A stretch of 64,000 bases of DNA, from contig NZ_FNAS01000010.1 of NCBI RefSeq assembly GCF_900101995.1, positions 1 through 64,000 on the forward strand. Reading direction: 5' to 3'. The notes under the pieces are model-generated. The model searched no databases, was not told where the DNA came from, and was given only the letters and a program-made list of their open reading frames with translations. Below, in pieces: positions 6,824 through 16,644 of the stretch. The stretch comes from Riemerella columbipharyngis (GTDB lineage Bacteria > Bacteroidota > Bacteroidia > Flavobacteriales > Weeksellaceae). The first letter of the stretch is position 1. Each line of letters opens with the position of its first letter. The position numbers and the translations under genes are program-made.

Positions 6824-9418
6824 CTAAAAATCATTACTCGTTTGTGGAAAACTTCTATCTTGGTACTTCACTGCATCTTTCAGTATATTTGCCTTAATAC
6901 CTATATAAAAGTCATAAACCTTGTATCGCCCAAAAGGAACCCAATTAAAATTAATCGTGAAACTTCTCTGGTTTCTTGAAAATCCCAATCGCGTATATGC
7001 CAATTCCTTATGTATAAAATCATAATTAGTGCTTCCTGTAATATTCCAATAAGGTGTAAGGGCTATACTGCCGTCTATGCCTACAGTAGCCACCTTAGAA
7101 CCAAATCGACTGAGAGAACGCGTATAGCTGTAGGTAGAATTGACATTGAGCGACCAAGGCTGGCTGAAGTGGGCGTAGCCGTCGTCATCAAAATAATAAG
7201 CCTCGCCCATTACCGCACCTTTCTTCTTGTAAAGCTTGGCATAGTCTTTTTTCTCGTCTCCTGTAAACAATTCATTATTAAGCGGAAAAGACATTTGCAC
7301 ATTAAAATTCTGAATGCTAAAATGGCCAAACTGCTCCAAACGCTCACCGACATCACTCCCCGGATGATAGACTATCTTATATGGGTCTAACGACAAGCTC
7401 GTATTGATATTAAGCTTGTTTTTGAAGAACGAAGACTGTGTACTGATACTGAATACAGACCACTTAAATTTGGGTGCGGCAAAGTTATAGCTCCCCGATA
7501 TGTTTAAGTTTTCAAATATTTTAATTTTTTTCACGCCTAAGGAATCCTTACGAGAGCGTACTTTCATTTCTAAGTTATTGTTAATATTAAAACTTATGGA
7601 TTCGGAAAGCCCTCTGGACGGACTGCCAAACACGGTTCCGTCAAATATGGAATACAGCGACTGTGCTCCCGAAGCATCATAGAAATTTTTGTAATACCCC
7701 CAGCCAGCATTCCCAAAATCAGGAGTATAAGAAAATCCGACACTCGGGGTAATCATATGCCTTACGGCTTGTATAGAAGCACCTTTTCTAAAATTCTTTT
7801 GCCCGTACAATACCGTTTGCAAACTTGCTGAAGTAGAGAATGTAGAATACCCCGCCAAGCCTTTATTATAAGTATTTTCCACTACATTAAGAATAGGATT
7901 ATAAGACTTCTGCAAAGTTTTCGTAGTAAGGACATTCTGCATATTGACCCCCAGGGAAAAAGTAAAATACTTGAATACGGTGGTATTTGTACTAATGGAT
8001 AATGGTATCTGGACTCCGGTCTGCATCTTGTCCCACATTCTCTTTGTAAATACTTCATTCTGGTTGGTATTCACATAGTTGTTAAAATTCAAACTTGTAT
8101 TGACATTAATATTTTGCAACAATCCTTCTCTTACTCCCGATTTGGGATTGAATAAATAAAACTGGTTAACCGCTACATTGAGCTGAGGTAGCCTGATATT
8201 AGTCTCCCCTGTTGCAAAATTTTGAGAATAAGAGGCACTTCCCGTAACTGTAATAGGCAGGTTCAGAAAACGCTTGGTTACACTTATGGAAGAGTTCTGC
8301 TGGGTATTGAGGACATTCTGATTAAATATATAATTATTATTGATGGTATTATTATAAAACTTACTGCTGACAATATCCACAGATGCCGAAAAATTAAAGA
8401 AAGGATTGGCTTTAGAGTCTTGCGTGTGCGTCCAGGCGATACGGTAGGTTCTCGATTTGGAGTAATCGCTAAGTCCTTTTATCCCCCTCACGGTATTCCC
8501 TATGTCTGCAGAAAAACTGCCAGAGTATTTATATCTATTTCTGTACGATAACTCCGGACGAATATTCCAGCTTCCCTTCGTATAAAAATCGGTATAAACC
8601 TTTAAATCAAAATGGTCACCTATAGGCTGATAGTATCCTAAATTATTCAAGAAAAAACCAACATCTATACGCTCTCCAAAGCTCGGTATCAAAAGCCCGG
8701 CAGATCTCTTGGACGAAAAAGGCAAAATAGCAAACGGCAAAACCAAAGGCGTAGGCACACGCTCTACATACATCTGAATGGGACCTGTGATGACTTTGGA
8801 ACTTTTTCTTCCTTTTACTAATTTAATATTCTGGGCTAATAGATAATAATCGGATACCGTATCTTTCTTTTTAATGAAATAATCATCCGTAGTATAGAGT
8901 CCATTTCTCATATAGAAGACAGAGTCATTTACTTTTTTTGTCTTTTGGGCAACTATCACTCCCTCCTGCTCTTCTGTTCTGGCATTATAGGCGATGGCTT
9001 TTCTGGTTTTGAAATTGAATTTCACCTCATTGTATTCGTATTTTTGTCCTGCCTGAACAGAGGCTGCCGGTTTTATGATTTTACCATTTTTGTCTATTTC
9101 TCCTCTCGCATAGATATCTCCTGTCTCCCAATTGATAGAAATATAATCTGCTTCTATCGTCATATCCATATACTGGATTTCTGCATTTTTTTGGAGGAAA
9201 GTCATTTTCTTTGGAATGTCATTACTCATATTTAGAGCCTTACATTTCACCGTACCCTCCAGCTCCTCTTTCTGGGATTTTAGAGAGTCTTTGGTGCTTA
9301 CCTCATCCGTTCCTACATTTGCAGTTTTCTTAGTTGCAAGTTTTTGCTGTGCAAAAAAACTGTTAAAAATTAGGATAATTAAAATTTGTAAAGTATTTTT
9401 GAAACCGTTTTTAGCCAA
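6824..9418 (-). CDS. lptD: LptD-type LPS assembly outer-membrane protein
   Basis: LptD forms the outer-membrane barrel that inserts lipopolysaccharide. The 864-residue protein starts with a signal peptide ending near FFAQQ. An OstA-type beta-jellyroll (about residues 50-200, YMDMTIEADYISINWETGD) follows, then a long barrel rich in alternating aromatic strands. The segment PLVLPFAILPFSSKRSAGLL is typical of the junction between the two domains in Bacteroidota members. Paired structural cysteines of the proteobacterial enzyme are not evident. TAATTTTG on the minus strand (complement of 9441-9448) is a likely -7 promoter box. The divergent neighbour is a peptidoglycan amidase. Confidence 0.85.
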   Translation of the reverse strand: MAKNGFKNTLQILIILIFNSFFAQQKLATKKTANVGTDEVSTKDSLKSQKEELEGTVKCKALNMSNDIPKKMTFLQKNAEIQYMDMTIEADYISINWETGDIYARGEIDKNGKIIKPAASVQAGQKYEYNEVKFNFKTRKAIAYNARTEEQEGVIVAQKTKKVNDSVFYMRNGLYTTDDYFIKKKDTVSDYYLLAQNIKLVKGRKSSKVITGPIQMYVERVPTPLVLPFAILPFSSKRSAGLLIPSFGERIDVGFFLNNLGYYQPIGDHFDLKVYTDFYTKGSWNIRPELSYRNRYKYSGSFSADIGNTVRGIKGLSDYSKSRTYRIAWTHTQDSKANPFFNFSASVDIVSSKFYNNTINNNYIFNQNVLNTQQNSSISVTKRFLNLPITVTGSASYSQNFATGETNIRLPQLNVAVNQFYLFNPKSGVREGLLQNINVNTSLNFNNYVNTNQNEVFTKRMWDKMQTGVQIPLSISTNTTVFKYFTFSLGVNMQNVLTTKTLQKSYNPILNVVENTYNKGLAGYSTFSTSASLQTVLYGQKNFRKGASIQAVRHMITPSVGFSYTPDFGNAGWGYYKNFYDASGAQSLYSIFDGTVFGSPSRGLSESISFNINNNLEMKVRSRKDSLGVKKIKIFENLNISGSYNFAAPKFKWSVFSISTQSSFFKNKLNINTSLSLDPYKIVYHPGSDVGERLEQFGHFSIQNFNVQMSFPLNNELFTGDEKKDYAKLYKKKGAVMGEAYYFDDDGYAHFSQPWSLNVNSTYSYTRSLSRFGSKVATVGIDGSIALTPYWNITGSTNYDFIHKELAYTRLGFSRNQRSFTINFNWVPFGRYKVYDFYIGIKANILKDAVKYQDRSFPQTSNDF

Positions 9419-9463
9419 TTTTTTTATGGATATTTGGTGTCAAAATTAAATAATTTTATAGAA

Positions 9464-10771
9464 ATGAACATACTTAAAGGTATATTTAACTTAAAAAAAA
9501 TTTTCACTTTAGTTCTATGTATAATATTTATAGGGCTTAATGCTCAAAAAAAATTCACCATCGTCCTTGATGCCGGACACGGTGGTAAAGATACCGGCAC
9601 AAAAACCTACTATTCGGATTTGGGAATGGTCAACGAAAAAGATGTTACGCTCGCAGTAACCCTGAAGCTGGGAAAACTATTAGAACAAAACAAAGATATA
9701 AAAGTCATCTACACCAGAACAGCCGATGTCTATCCTACCCTTGGTGATAGAACAGACCTCGCAAACCGCGTAAAAGCCAGCCTATTCATATCCCTACACT
9801 GCAATGGTGCAGGTGCAAGGAAAGCCCCTTATGGTACAGAAACCTTTGTGCAAGGTCCAGATCAAAACGACACAAACTTGGAGGTTGCTAAACGCGAAAA
9901 CGATGTAATCTATTTGGACTCCGAAGACCGAAAAAAATTCTCCAGCTACGATCCAAAATCGCCGGAATCTCTCATTGCACTGAAACTTCAGCAAAGTAAG
10001 TATTTAGAAGCGAGTTTACTATTCGGAAGCTATGTAGAAGACAATTTCGTAAATAACGACCACCGCCTCTCCAGAGGGGTGAAACAAAAAAACCTCCATG
10101 TACTAAGGCTCAATGCAATGCCTTCCGTACTTATAGAAATGGGATTCATCAGCAATCCTACGGAAGCCCATTATCTGGCGTCGGAAAACGGACAAAATGA
10201 AATCGCAAAAAGCATCTATGAAGCCATTATCAAATATAAAAATGTTGTCGAAAAAAAAGAGACAAGAAATAGTAGCTTTAACTCTGCAAACAACACTCCC
10301 ACAAAACCTAAGGAGCAACCTCTAAAGAATGACTATCGTGTGCTTTTGATGTCTACTCCCGAGAGGTTCAACACTAATGATGTGGCGCTCAAAGGGCTTA
10401 ACTATATTTTTGTAATGAAAGAAAACGACCTTTATAAGTATTACTACGGTACGACTAACCTTGCCTCTATAAGAGACAACAATGTAAAAACAGCTAAAGG
10501 AGCAGGATTCAGAAATGCCGTAGCAATAGGTTTTATGCCTAATCAATCTTTAGCAAACGGCTACTACACTCTCGAATTGATCGTAACAGAGAAAAAATTA
10601 GGTTCAGACTCGTTTATTCTAAACCTTTTAAATGGAGTAAAAAGAACAAAAAAACACGGAAAATTCTACTATACCTATGGTAATTTTAAAAAGATAGAGG
10701 ATGCCATAGATACGATGAAAACTCTTAGCAAAAAAGGAATCAACAATATTGTGATAGAAAAAGTTGAATAA
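9464..10771 (+). CDS. N-acetylmuramoyl-L-alanine amidase with SPOR-like tail
   Basis: This enzyme cuts the bond between N-acetylmuramic acid and L-alanine in peptidoglycan, typically during daughter-cell separation. After a signal peptide (LCIIFIGLNAQ) comes an Amidase_3 domain (about residues 30-250) with zinc ligands in VLDAGHGGKDTG and LFISLHCNG and the catalytic glutamate in VLIEMGFISNP. The C-terminal 150 residues have the repeated beta-alpha pattern of a SPOR-like peptidoglycan-binding domain (GLNYIFVMKE, GYYTLELIV). The ATG at 9464 is preferred to an in-frame GTG at 9434, because it places the signal peptide directly at the N-terminus. Confidence 0.88.
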   Translation: MNILKGIFNLKKIFTLVLCIIFIGLNAQKKFTIVLDAGHGGKDTGTKTYYSDLGMVNEKDVTLAVTLKLGKLLEQNKDIKVIYTRTADVYPTLGDRTDLANRVKASLFISLHCNGAGARKAPYGTETFVQGPDQNDTNLEVAKRENDVIYLDSEDRKKFSSYDPKSPESLIALKLQQSKYLEASLLFGSYVEDNFVNNDHRLSRGVKQKNLHVLRLNAMPSVLIEMGFISNPTEAHYLASENGQNEIAKSIYEAIIKYKNVVEKKETRNSSFNSANNTPTKPKEQPLKNDYRVLLMSTPERFNTNDVALKGLNYIFVMKENDLYKYYYGTTNLASIRDNNVKTAKGAGFRNAVAIGFMPNQSLANGYYTLELIVTEKKLGSDSFILNLLNGVKRTKKHGKFYYTYGNFKKIEDAIDTMKTLSKKGINNIVIEKVE

Positions 10772-10821
10772 AATTTGCTGATTCAAAAAATATTTTTATT
10801 TTTGCAGTCCCAAAAAACAAC

Positions 10822-10893
10822 GGCCTATTCGTCTAGTGGTTAGGACTCAAGATTTTCATTCTTGCAACAGGGGTTCGATTCCCCTATAGGCTA
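10822..10893 (+). tRNA. tRNA-Glu (TTC), copy 1
   Basis: Acceptor GGCCTAT pairs with ATAGGCT (one G-U), the anticodon loop is ATTTTCATT (anticodon TTC), and the T arm is GGGGTTCGATTCCCC. CCA is not encoded. A second nearly identical tRNA-Glu follows rpsT. Confidence 0.95.
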
Positions 10894-10925
10894 CAAATTA
10901 GCAAATAAAAAATTTTAGAAAAAAT

Positions 10926-10955
10926 TTTGTAGTTTAAAAAAAATGCATATCTTTG
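10926..10955 (+). promoter_or_regulatory. Bacteroidota promoter of rpsT
   Basis: TTTG (10926-10929), an 18-nt spacer and TATCTTTG (10948-10955) match the Bacteroidota sigma-ABfr consensus closely. Transcription should start near 10961, about 14 nt before the rpsT start codon. Confidence 0.8.
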
Positions 10956-10974
10956 CACCCAAGTTTTAAGAATT

Positions 10975-11232
10975 ATGGCAAATCATAAATCAGCACTCAA
11001 GAGAATCAGACAAAACGAAGCGAGAAGACTTCGTAACAGATACTATCACAAAACAGCAAGAACAGCCGTGAAAGTATTGAGAAATGAAGAAGATAAAAAA
11101 GTGGCTTCTGAGCAGTTACCAAAAGTAATTTCTCTTATCGATAAATTGGCTAAGAAAAATATCATTCATAAAAACAAGGCTTCAAACTTGAAAAGTAAGC
11201 TAACAAAACATGTAAATAGCTTAGGTTATTGA
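10975..11232 (+). CDS. rpsT: 30S ribosomal protein S20
   Basis: S20 binds 16S rRNA early in small-subunit assembly. The 85-residue, strongly basic, alpha-helical sequence shows the conserved start [20 protein letters not shown] and the central KTARTAVK. The length is typical. It has its own strong promoter and is enclosed by two tRNA-Glu genes, the second only 17 bases downstream, so rpsT and the second tRNA-Glu are probably one transcript. Confidence 0.98.
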   Translation: MANHKSALKRIRQNEARRLRNRYYHKTARTAVKVLRNEEDKKVASEQLPKVISLIDKLAKKNIIHKNKASNLKSKLTKHVNSLGY

Positions 11233-11249
11233 TTATTAAAACTTATTAT

Positions 11250-11321
11250 GGCCCGTTCGTCTATCGGTTAGGACTCAAGATTTTCATTCTTGCAAGAGGG
11301 GTTCGATTCCCCTACGGGCTA
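11250..11321 (+). tRNA. tRNA-Glu (TTC), copy 2
   Basis: Acceptor GGCCCGT pairs with ACGGGCT, the anticodon is TTC in ATTTTCATT, and the T arm is GGGGTTCGATTCCCC. It differs from copy 1 mainly in the acceptor stem and D loop. Confidence 0.95.
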
Positions 11322-11323
11322 CA

Positions 11324-11352
11324 AAGTCATCCAATTTAGGATGACTTTTGTT
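11324..11352 (+). terminator. Terminator of the rpsT/tRNA-Glu transcript
   Basis: AAGTCATCC and GGATGACTT form a nine-pair stem with a short A/T loop, followed by TTGTTTTT. It starts three bases after the tRNA. Confidence 0.8.
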
Positions 11353-11378
11353 TTTATATTAAACCTAATTTCAACAAT

Positions 11379-11792
11379 ATGAAAATACTCATCATCAATG
11401 GTCCCAACCTCAACTTACTCGGAACACGAGAACCCGAAATATACGACTCCCGACCTATGAATAGTATTTTGGAAGAACTTAACCAAGAGTTCTCTTCCAC
11501 AGAAATCATTTACTTTCAATCCAATATAGAAGGGAAAATCATAGACTGCTTACAAAAAAACGATTACGATGCCGTTATCATAAACCCAGGGGCTTACACG
11601 CATTATTCTTATGCCATAGCAGACGCTCTAAAAAACATCTCAAAACCTAAAATAGAGGTTCATATCAGCAATATCTATCAGAGAGAGGAATTCCGCCAAA
11701 AGTCTGTCACGGCACCCTATACCAATGGTATTATTTCCGGATTCGGATTAGACAGTTACCGCTTGGCAATGTTATCTTTAATCCAAAAATAA
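11379..11792 (+). CDS. aroQ: Type II 3-dehydroquinate dehydratase
   Basis: The enzyme removes water from 3-dehydroquinate in the shikimate pathway to aromatic amino acids. All type II landmarks are present in 137 residues: INGPNLNLLGTREPEIY with the catalytic tyrosine, NPGAYTHYSYA, and the substrate loop EVHISNIYQREEFR with the catalytic histidine. The C-terminal GFGLDSYRLAM is also typical. An alpha/beta hydrolase gene follows after 16 bases and may share the transcript. Confidence 0.97.
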   Translation: MKILIINGPNLNLLGTREPEIYDSRPMNSILEELNQEFSSTEIIYFQSNIEGKIIDCLQKNDYDAVIINPGAYTHYSYAIADALKNISKPKIEVHISNIYQREEFRQKSVTAPYTNGIISGFGLDSYRLAMLSLIQK

Positions 11793-11808
11793 AATTAACT
11801 CAAAACAG

Positions 11809-12585
11809 ATGGACAAAAACAAACTCCATTACGAAATATCAGGGAACGGCACCGAAAACCTTGTTCTTCTGCATGGCTTTATGGAAAACCTAAGTATATG
11901 GGAAGATATGGAGCCTTTTCTATCGGATAAGTTCAGGCTCATAAAGGTAGATTTGTTGGGACACGGGAAATCGCCCATTATATCGGACACACACACTATG
12001 GGTATGATGGCAGCAGAAGTAAAGATACTTTTAGACTCACTGAAAATAGAAAAATGCCATATCTTGGGACACTCTATGGGCGGATATGTAGCCCTTGAAC
12101 TTGCCGAATTATTCCCCGATAGACTAAAAAGTATCACGCTGTTTTTCTCCACTTACTATCCCGATGATGATGCCAAAAAAGAGATGCGTAAAAAGAGTTT
12201 TAGGATTATCAAAGAAAACTTCAGAGCTTATGTCAATGCCGGCGTAGCCAATCTATTCAACCCTAACGAAAAATTATTACTAGCAGACAAAATAGAAAAA
12301 GCTAAAAATATAGCTCTTGCTACTACCCCCGAAGGTACCCTTGCCGCTACAAAAGGGATGATAGAGCGTACCAACAAAAGGAAAGTACTGAAACATTTAG
12401 ATGCCAAAGTTTTGGTTCTAGCAGGGAAACACGATACGACGGTAAAAGTTTATAGCACGATAGTCCACCTCCCCGATAAACCTTCTGTAAAATCTTATAT
12501 CTTAGACTGCGGACACAACGGACACTGGGAACGCCCGGAAATATGTGCCGCAATACTTAACAGAGAGTTGCTTTGGAATGTTTAG
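11809..12585 (+). CDS. Alpha/beta hydrolase
   Basis: The 258-residue protein has the alpha/beta hydrolase fold: oxyanion strand LVLLHGFMENLSIWEDM, nucleophile elbow GHSMGGYVALELAELFPDR (catalytic serine near residue 86), an aspartate in VLAGKHDTTVK and the catalytic histidine in CGHNGHWERPE. The family covers esterases, lactonases and C-C hydrolases, and the substrate cannot be read from sequence. Its last codons overlap the end of the converging serine dehydratase gene by four bases. Confidence 0.85.
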   Translation: MDKNKLHYEISGNGTENLVLLHGFMENLSIWEDMEPFLSDKFRLIKVDLLGHGKSPIISDTHTMGMMAAEVKILLDSLKIEKCHILGHSMGGYVALELAELFPDRLKSITLFFSTYYPDDDAKKEMRKKSFRIIKENFRAYVNAGVANLFNPNEKLLLADKIEKAKNIALATTPEGTLAATKGMIERTNKRKVLKHLDAKVLVLAGKHDTTVKVYSTIVHLPDKPSVKSYILDCGHNGHWERPEICAAILNRELLWNV

Positions 12586-14000
12586 CACTCCGCTATATTT
12601 ACAGAAATAGCTAAACCGCCCTCTGAGGTTTCTTTGTATTTGGAATTCATATTTTGAGCAGTATCCCACATAGATTTTATGACATCGTCCAAGCTCACCC
12701 TTGCGTGTTTAGGATCGCTTTCCAAAGCGAGGTTTGCGGCTGTAATAGCCTTTATCGCCCCCATAGAATTCCGCTCTATACACGGTATCTGAACCAATCC
12801 CTTGATAGGGTCGCAAGTGAGCCCCAAATGATGCTCCATTGCAATTTCTGCAGCCATCAATACTTGCTCCGGATTTCCTCCCAATATCTCAGTAAGCCCT
12901 GCCGCAGCCATAGCCGAAGATACGCCTATTTCTGCCTGACAACCGCCCGCCGCTGCAGATATCGTTGCATTTTTTTTGAACAATGTACCTATCTCCCCCG
13001 CCACTAACAAGAAACGAATAATATCATCACTCGTATTAAATTGCGTAAAAGACTGTGCATACATGAGTACAGCAGGGATTACGCCACTCGCTCCATTAGT
13101 GGGTGCCGTAATAATCCGCCCAAAACTGGCATTTTCTTCATTTACAGCAAGTGCAAAGCAAGATACCCACTTTGTAGTAGAAACAAAATCCGTTTCGGAG
13201 CCTGCTATCATCTCAAACCATTGGTCTATATTTTGATAGGTTCTGCCGCCTAAAAGTTTTTGATTAAGCCCTGCCGCACGGCGTTTTACATTAAGCCCTC
13301 CGGGCAATACCCCTTCTTTATTAACCCCTTTATAAATACATTCTTTTATCTGTTTCCAGATGTAAAGAGCTTCGGCTTCCGTCTCTGCTCTGTCTCTCCA
13401 AGATTCCTCATTGATATAAACCAAATCAGACATTCTATCCAAGCCTAATTTATCACAATAATAAAGGATATCTTTTGCCTTATGGCAAGGGTAAAGCGTA
13501 CGAATGCACGACTGCTCAAGGGTATTATCTTCCTTTGTTGCTACGAAACCTCCTCCTACGGAATAATAATCTTGGGCAACTTCAGTTCCATCTTCAAATA
13601 TCACTTTGAAAATCATTCCATTAGGATGGAAATCAAGATTTTTTTCCATATTAAGGACAAGATGCTTACCATACACGAAAGGGATTTCCTTTTCTCCGCC
13701 CAATAACAGCCTTTTCGATAATTTTATTTTCTCTATTTTTTCATCAATCTTAGTCGTGTCTATCGTTTTGAAATCTTCACCGCTAAGTCCTAAAATTCCG
13801 GCTATATCCGTACCATGCCCCACGCCTGTCTTTGCTAAAGAGCCAAAAAACTCTACGAAAATCTCCTTCACATTTTCCAACGGCTGAGTTCTGCGGATAA
13901 GTGCAAGAAACAATTCTGCTGCATTCCACGGCCCCATAGTGTGAGAACTGGATGGCCCTATCCCAATTTTTATAATTTCAAAAACACTTATAGACTGCAT
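12582..14000 (-). CDS. sdaA: L-serine ammonia-lyase (single-chain, iron-sulfur)
   Basis: This enzyme deaminates L-serine to pyruvate with a 4Fe-4S cluster. The beta domain opens with FEIIKIGIGPSSSHTMGPW. The alpha domain holds candidate cluster cysteines in WVSCFALAV, GGCQAEIG, LTCDPIKG and PCIERN, and the conserved ITAPTNGASGVIPAVL. The 472-residue length is that of the single-chain form. No pyridoxal-phosphate site is present. The 2-aminoacrylate released is a substrate of RidA, encoded at 6393-6773. Confidence 0.95.
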   Translation of the reverse strand: MQSISVFEIIKIGIGPSSSHTMGPWNAAELFLALIRRTQPLENVKEIFVEFFGSLAKTGVGHGTDIAGILGLSGEDFKTIDTTKIDEKIEKIKLSKRLLLGGEKEIPFVYGKHLVLNMEKNLDFHPNGMIFKVIFEDGTEVAQDYYSVGGGFVATKEDNTLEQSCIRTLYPCHKAKDILYYCDKLGLDRMSDLVYINEESWRDRAETEAEALYIWKQIKECIYKGVNKEGVLPGGLNVKRRAAGLNQKLLGGRTYQNIDQWFEMIAGSETDFVSTTKWVSCFALAVNEENASFGRIITAPTNGASGVIPAVLMYAQSFTQFNTSDDIIRFLLVAGEIGTLFKKNATISAAAGGCQAEIGVSSAMAAAGLTEILGGNPEQVLMAAEIAMEHHLGLTCDPIKGLVQIPCIERNSMGAIKAITAANLALESDPKHARVSLDDVIKSMWDTAQNMNSKYKETSEGGLAISVNIAEC

Positions 14001-14039
14001 ACTCTGTCAAATTTAGGGTGGCAAAGATAATTTTATTAT

Positions 14040-14690
14040 CTAACATCTGAAAATTTCACTTAAAATTCGGGATACCTCATTTGCCTTTATCGCCGGAAAA
14101 AGGTGGGTTCCTCCTTTGATGATATAATCCGGGTTAGAGTTTTTTATAGGAAAAACGATATCCTTATCGCCTGATATTTGTATTGTTTTATGATTAGCAC
14201 TAAACTGCCAATGCACTATTTTAGCAATAGACCACTTCAGATAATAAGCATCTTTTACCTTAAAAAATCGCATAACTTTAATCCCCTTAGACGTAATTAA
14301 ATTCCTAAACCAAATATAAGACCGATAAGACTTCTCATTGAATATCCAAATAGGAATGAACGGTGCTAATCTTGTTCTTTGGAACATTTTCAATAAAAAA
14401 GGTTTCTCACTATCCGATTTTATAGAAGCCAAAATAACCACTTTTTCGGCGGGTATTATCTTGTCTATTTCTTGAACAATAAATCCCCCGAAAGAATATC
14501 CCATTAAAAAAAATCCTTCTTCGCCATTAATCCCCGAAGCCATTCTTTCTACATAATGAGGGAAACTCTCGTTTTTTTCGGGAACCAGCCAAGGTATAAA
14601 TATCGGTTCTACCGTTTCGGGAAATTTTATTTTTTCTAAAACATCATAACCCGCACCGAGACCACTAATGATATACAATTTTTTAGGCAT
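14040..14690 (-). CDS. Alpha/beta hydrolase-like protein
   Basis: The protein (216 residues from MPKKLYIISG) starts with a glycine-rich turn (ISGLGAGYD), has the nucleophile elbow MGYSFGGFIVQEI, an aspartate in ISGDKDIVFP and a histidine in GGTHLFPAIKANEV, so the triad is complete. It lacks a large lid domain. The start at 14690 is preferred because an upstream ATG (14717) would add the improbable HCFCIGSI. It lies 32 bases after mpl on the same strand and is probably cotranscribed. The substrate is unknown. Confidence 0.75.
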   Translation of the reverse strand: MPKKLYIISGLGAGYDVLEKIKFPETVEPIFIPWLVPEKNESFPHYVERMASGINGEEGFFLMGYSFGGFIVQEIDKIIPAEKVVILASIKSDSEKPFLLKMFQRTRLAPFIPIWIFNEKSYRSYIWFRNLITSKGIKVMRFFKVKDAYYLKWSIAKIVHWQFSANHKTIQISGDKDIVFPIKNSNPDYIIKGGTHLFPAIKANEVSRILSEIFRC

Positions 14691-14721
14691 AATACTCCCT
14701 ATGCAAAAACAATGCAAAAGA

Positions 14722-16059
14722 TTAATGCACCAAATCCAATCCTCCGAAGTTGCCGCTACTCATCATTAGAAACACACCGTTTGTTTTGTCCAAAGATTGC
14801 CAATAGCAGTGCAAATCCTCAGCATTCGTAAAAACTTTTAAGTTAGAATTCTTAAATTTATCCTTAATCAAATCCGGTGAGATAGGCTCCATTCTCTTTA
14901 TTCTAAGTGCTTCTTCCGAATAAAAGACCACTGCTTCATCTGCCAGATCCAGACTGTGTGCATACTGCTCCAAAAAAACAGGATTAAGAGAAGAATAAGT
15001 ATGAAGCTCCAAAAATGCGTAAGTTTTCTCTTTCTTAAAACGCTCTGCAAATGCTTTTACCGTAGCACTTACCTTACTGGGTGCGTGGGCAAAATCTTTA
15101 TATAAAATGCCGCCATCCAGCCTTTCTACTTTTTCCAGTCTTTTGGAAGCCCCTTTGAAACTCATTATCGCTTCATAAAATTCTTCCTCCATAATACCCA
15201 TCTGCTGGCATATGAGCCTTGCACCTTCCATATTAAGAAGATTATGACGCCCAAATATAGAAAGAGGGATATCGCCCATTTCCGTCTGAAGAAAAACCGT
15301 TTCATTTTCTATTTTATATTTAGGGGTACAATAAGGGATTTTTCTGAAATAATTCTCTGCATTTTCCACCACCTTAACTACCTCTTTATCTTCTTCATTA
15401 TAAACCAAAATACCACCGGGCGTAATGGTCTCTACAAATTTTTTGAACTGAACGGTATAATCCTCAAATGTCTTAAATACATTGATATGATCCCACGCAA
15501 TTCCGGAAATCAACGCTATATTGGGGTGGTACAATAGAAATTTCGAACGGCTGTCAATAGGTGACGACAAATATTCATCGCCCTCCAAAACCATAAAATC
15601 ATTATCATCCGTAATTTTCACCATACAATCAAACCCTTCCAGCTGGGCACCCACCATATAATCTACCTCTCTACGATGGAATTGCAGCGTGTGAAGTATC
15701 ATAGAGGTAATCGTTGTCTTACCATGGGAACCGCCTATCACTACTCTTGTTTTATTTTTGCTTTGTTCGTACAGAAACTCGGGATAAGAATAAATTTTTA
15801 ATCCCAGTTCCTTAGCTTTGGCTAATTCAGGATTGTCCTGATGGGCGTGCATCCCAAGAATTGCCGCATCTATATCTTGAGTAATCTTCTCTGGAAACCA
15901 TCCCAATTCTGACGGTAAAATACCTTTTTTTTCCAACCTCGACTTAGAAGGCTCAAATATAGCATCGTCTGATCCCGATACTTCGTACCCTTTGTCTTTT
16001 AGTGCTATTGCCAAATTATGCATAGCACTCCCCCCTATTGCAATGAAGTGTGTTTTCAA
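14722..16059 (-). CDS. mpl: UDP-N-acetylmuramate:L-Ala-gamma-D-Glu-meso-DAP ligase
   Basis: Mpl reattaches the recovered tripeptide to UDP-MurNAc in peptidoglycan recycling. The 445-residue Mur-ligase fold shows the Rossmann start MKTHFIAIGGSAMHNLA, the ATP loop VVIGGSHGKTTITSM, the central LEGDEYLSSPIDSRSKF and HNLLNMEGA, and the C-terminal DFAHAPSKVSATVKA. The pattern and length fit Mpl rather than MurC. Together with the MurU-like nucleotidyltransferase and the amidase it suggests active cell-wall recycling. Confidence 0.92.
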   Translation of the reverse strand: MKTHFIAIGGSAMHNLAIALKDKGYEVSGSDDAIFEPSKSRLEKKGILPSELGWFPEKITQDIDAAILGMHAHQDNPELAKAKELGLKIYSYPEFLYEQSKNKTRVVIGGSHGKTTITSMILHTLQFHRREVDYMVGAQLEGFDCMVKITDDNDFMVLEGDEYLSSPIDSRSKFLLYHPNIALISGIAWDHINVFKTFEDYTVQFKKFVETITPGGILVYNEEDKEVVKVVENAENYFRKIPYCTPKYKIENETVFLQTEMGDIPLSIFGRHNLLNMEGARLICQQMGIMEEEFYEAIMSFKGASKRLEKVERLDGGILYKDFAHAPSKVSATVKAFAERFKKEKTYAFLELHTYSSLNPVFLEQYAHSLDLADEAVVFYSEEALRIKRMEPISPDLIKDKFKNSNLKVFTNAEDLHCYWQSLDKTNGVFLMMSSGNFGGLDLVH

Positions 16060-16206
16060 AATTCAAATCGTTTTAGCAAAGGTAATATTTTTTCCTTATA
16101 TTGAACATCGAATGATTTGACAAATTAGCCCACTAAGAAATACTATTTTATATGAAAATCCTTTGAAAAGTATTATATTTGTACTCTATAACTGATATAA
16201 AAAGAT

Positions 16207-16644
16207 ATGAAGACACAAAAGATAGGCATTACTTTTTCTGCATTTGATCTGTTACACGCAGGACATATAAAAATGCTTGAAGAAGCCAAGGCGGTATGCG
16301 ATTACCTTATCGTAGGGCTACAAATGGATCCTACTCTTGACAGACCGGAAAAAAACAAACCGGCCCAGTCTGTAGTTGAGCGGTATATTCAGCTGAAAGC
16401 TTGTAAATCAGTAGATGAAATTGTCCCTTATAATACAGAACAAGATTTATTGGACATCTTAAAATCTTTTGTTATTGACATTCGGATTATCGGTGATGAC
16501 TATCGCGATAAGAATTTTACAGGTAAAGACTACTGCGAACAAAAAGGAATTGAAATCTATTACAATAAGAGAGACCATAGATTTTCCAGCTCGGCACTGA
16601 AAAAAGCAATCTACGAGCAAGAGTCTCAAAAGTACAACAAATAA
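16207..16644 (+). CDS. Cytidylyltransferase-like nucleotidyltransferase
   Basis: The 145-residue protein carries the HIGH-type motif FDLLHAGHIKMLEEAK and a C-terminal RDHRFSSSALKK in the place of the RTEGISTT motif, so it belongs to the glycerol-3-phosphate cytidylyltransferase-like family. Members make CDP-activated alcohols or sugars for surface polymers. The substrate is unknown. A -7 box TATATTTG lies at 16174-16181. Its stop overlaps the rfbC start, so it heads an operon with rfbC, rfbB and rfbA and probably serves the same polysaccharide pathway. Confidence 0.82.
   Translation: MKTQKIGITFSAFDLLHAGHIKMLEEAKAVCDYLIVGLQMDPTLDRPEKNKPAQSVVERYIQLKACKSVDEIVPYNTEQDLLDILKSFVIDIRIIGDDYRDKNFTGKDYCEQKGIEIYYNKRDHRFSSSALKKAIYEQESQKYNK

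Noticed and set aside
13041-13253. Plus-strand reading frames over sdaA
   Set aside because: They lie opposite a highly conserved enzyme gene and have no independent support.
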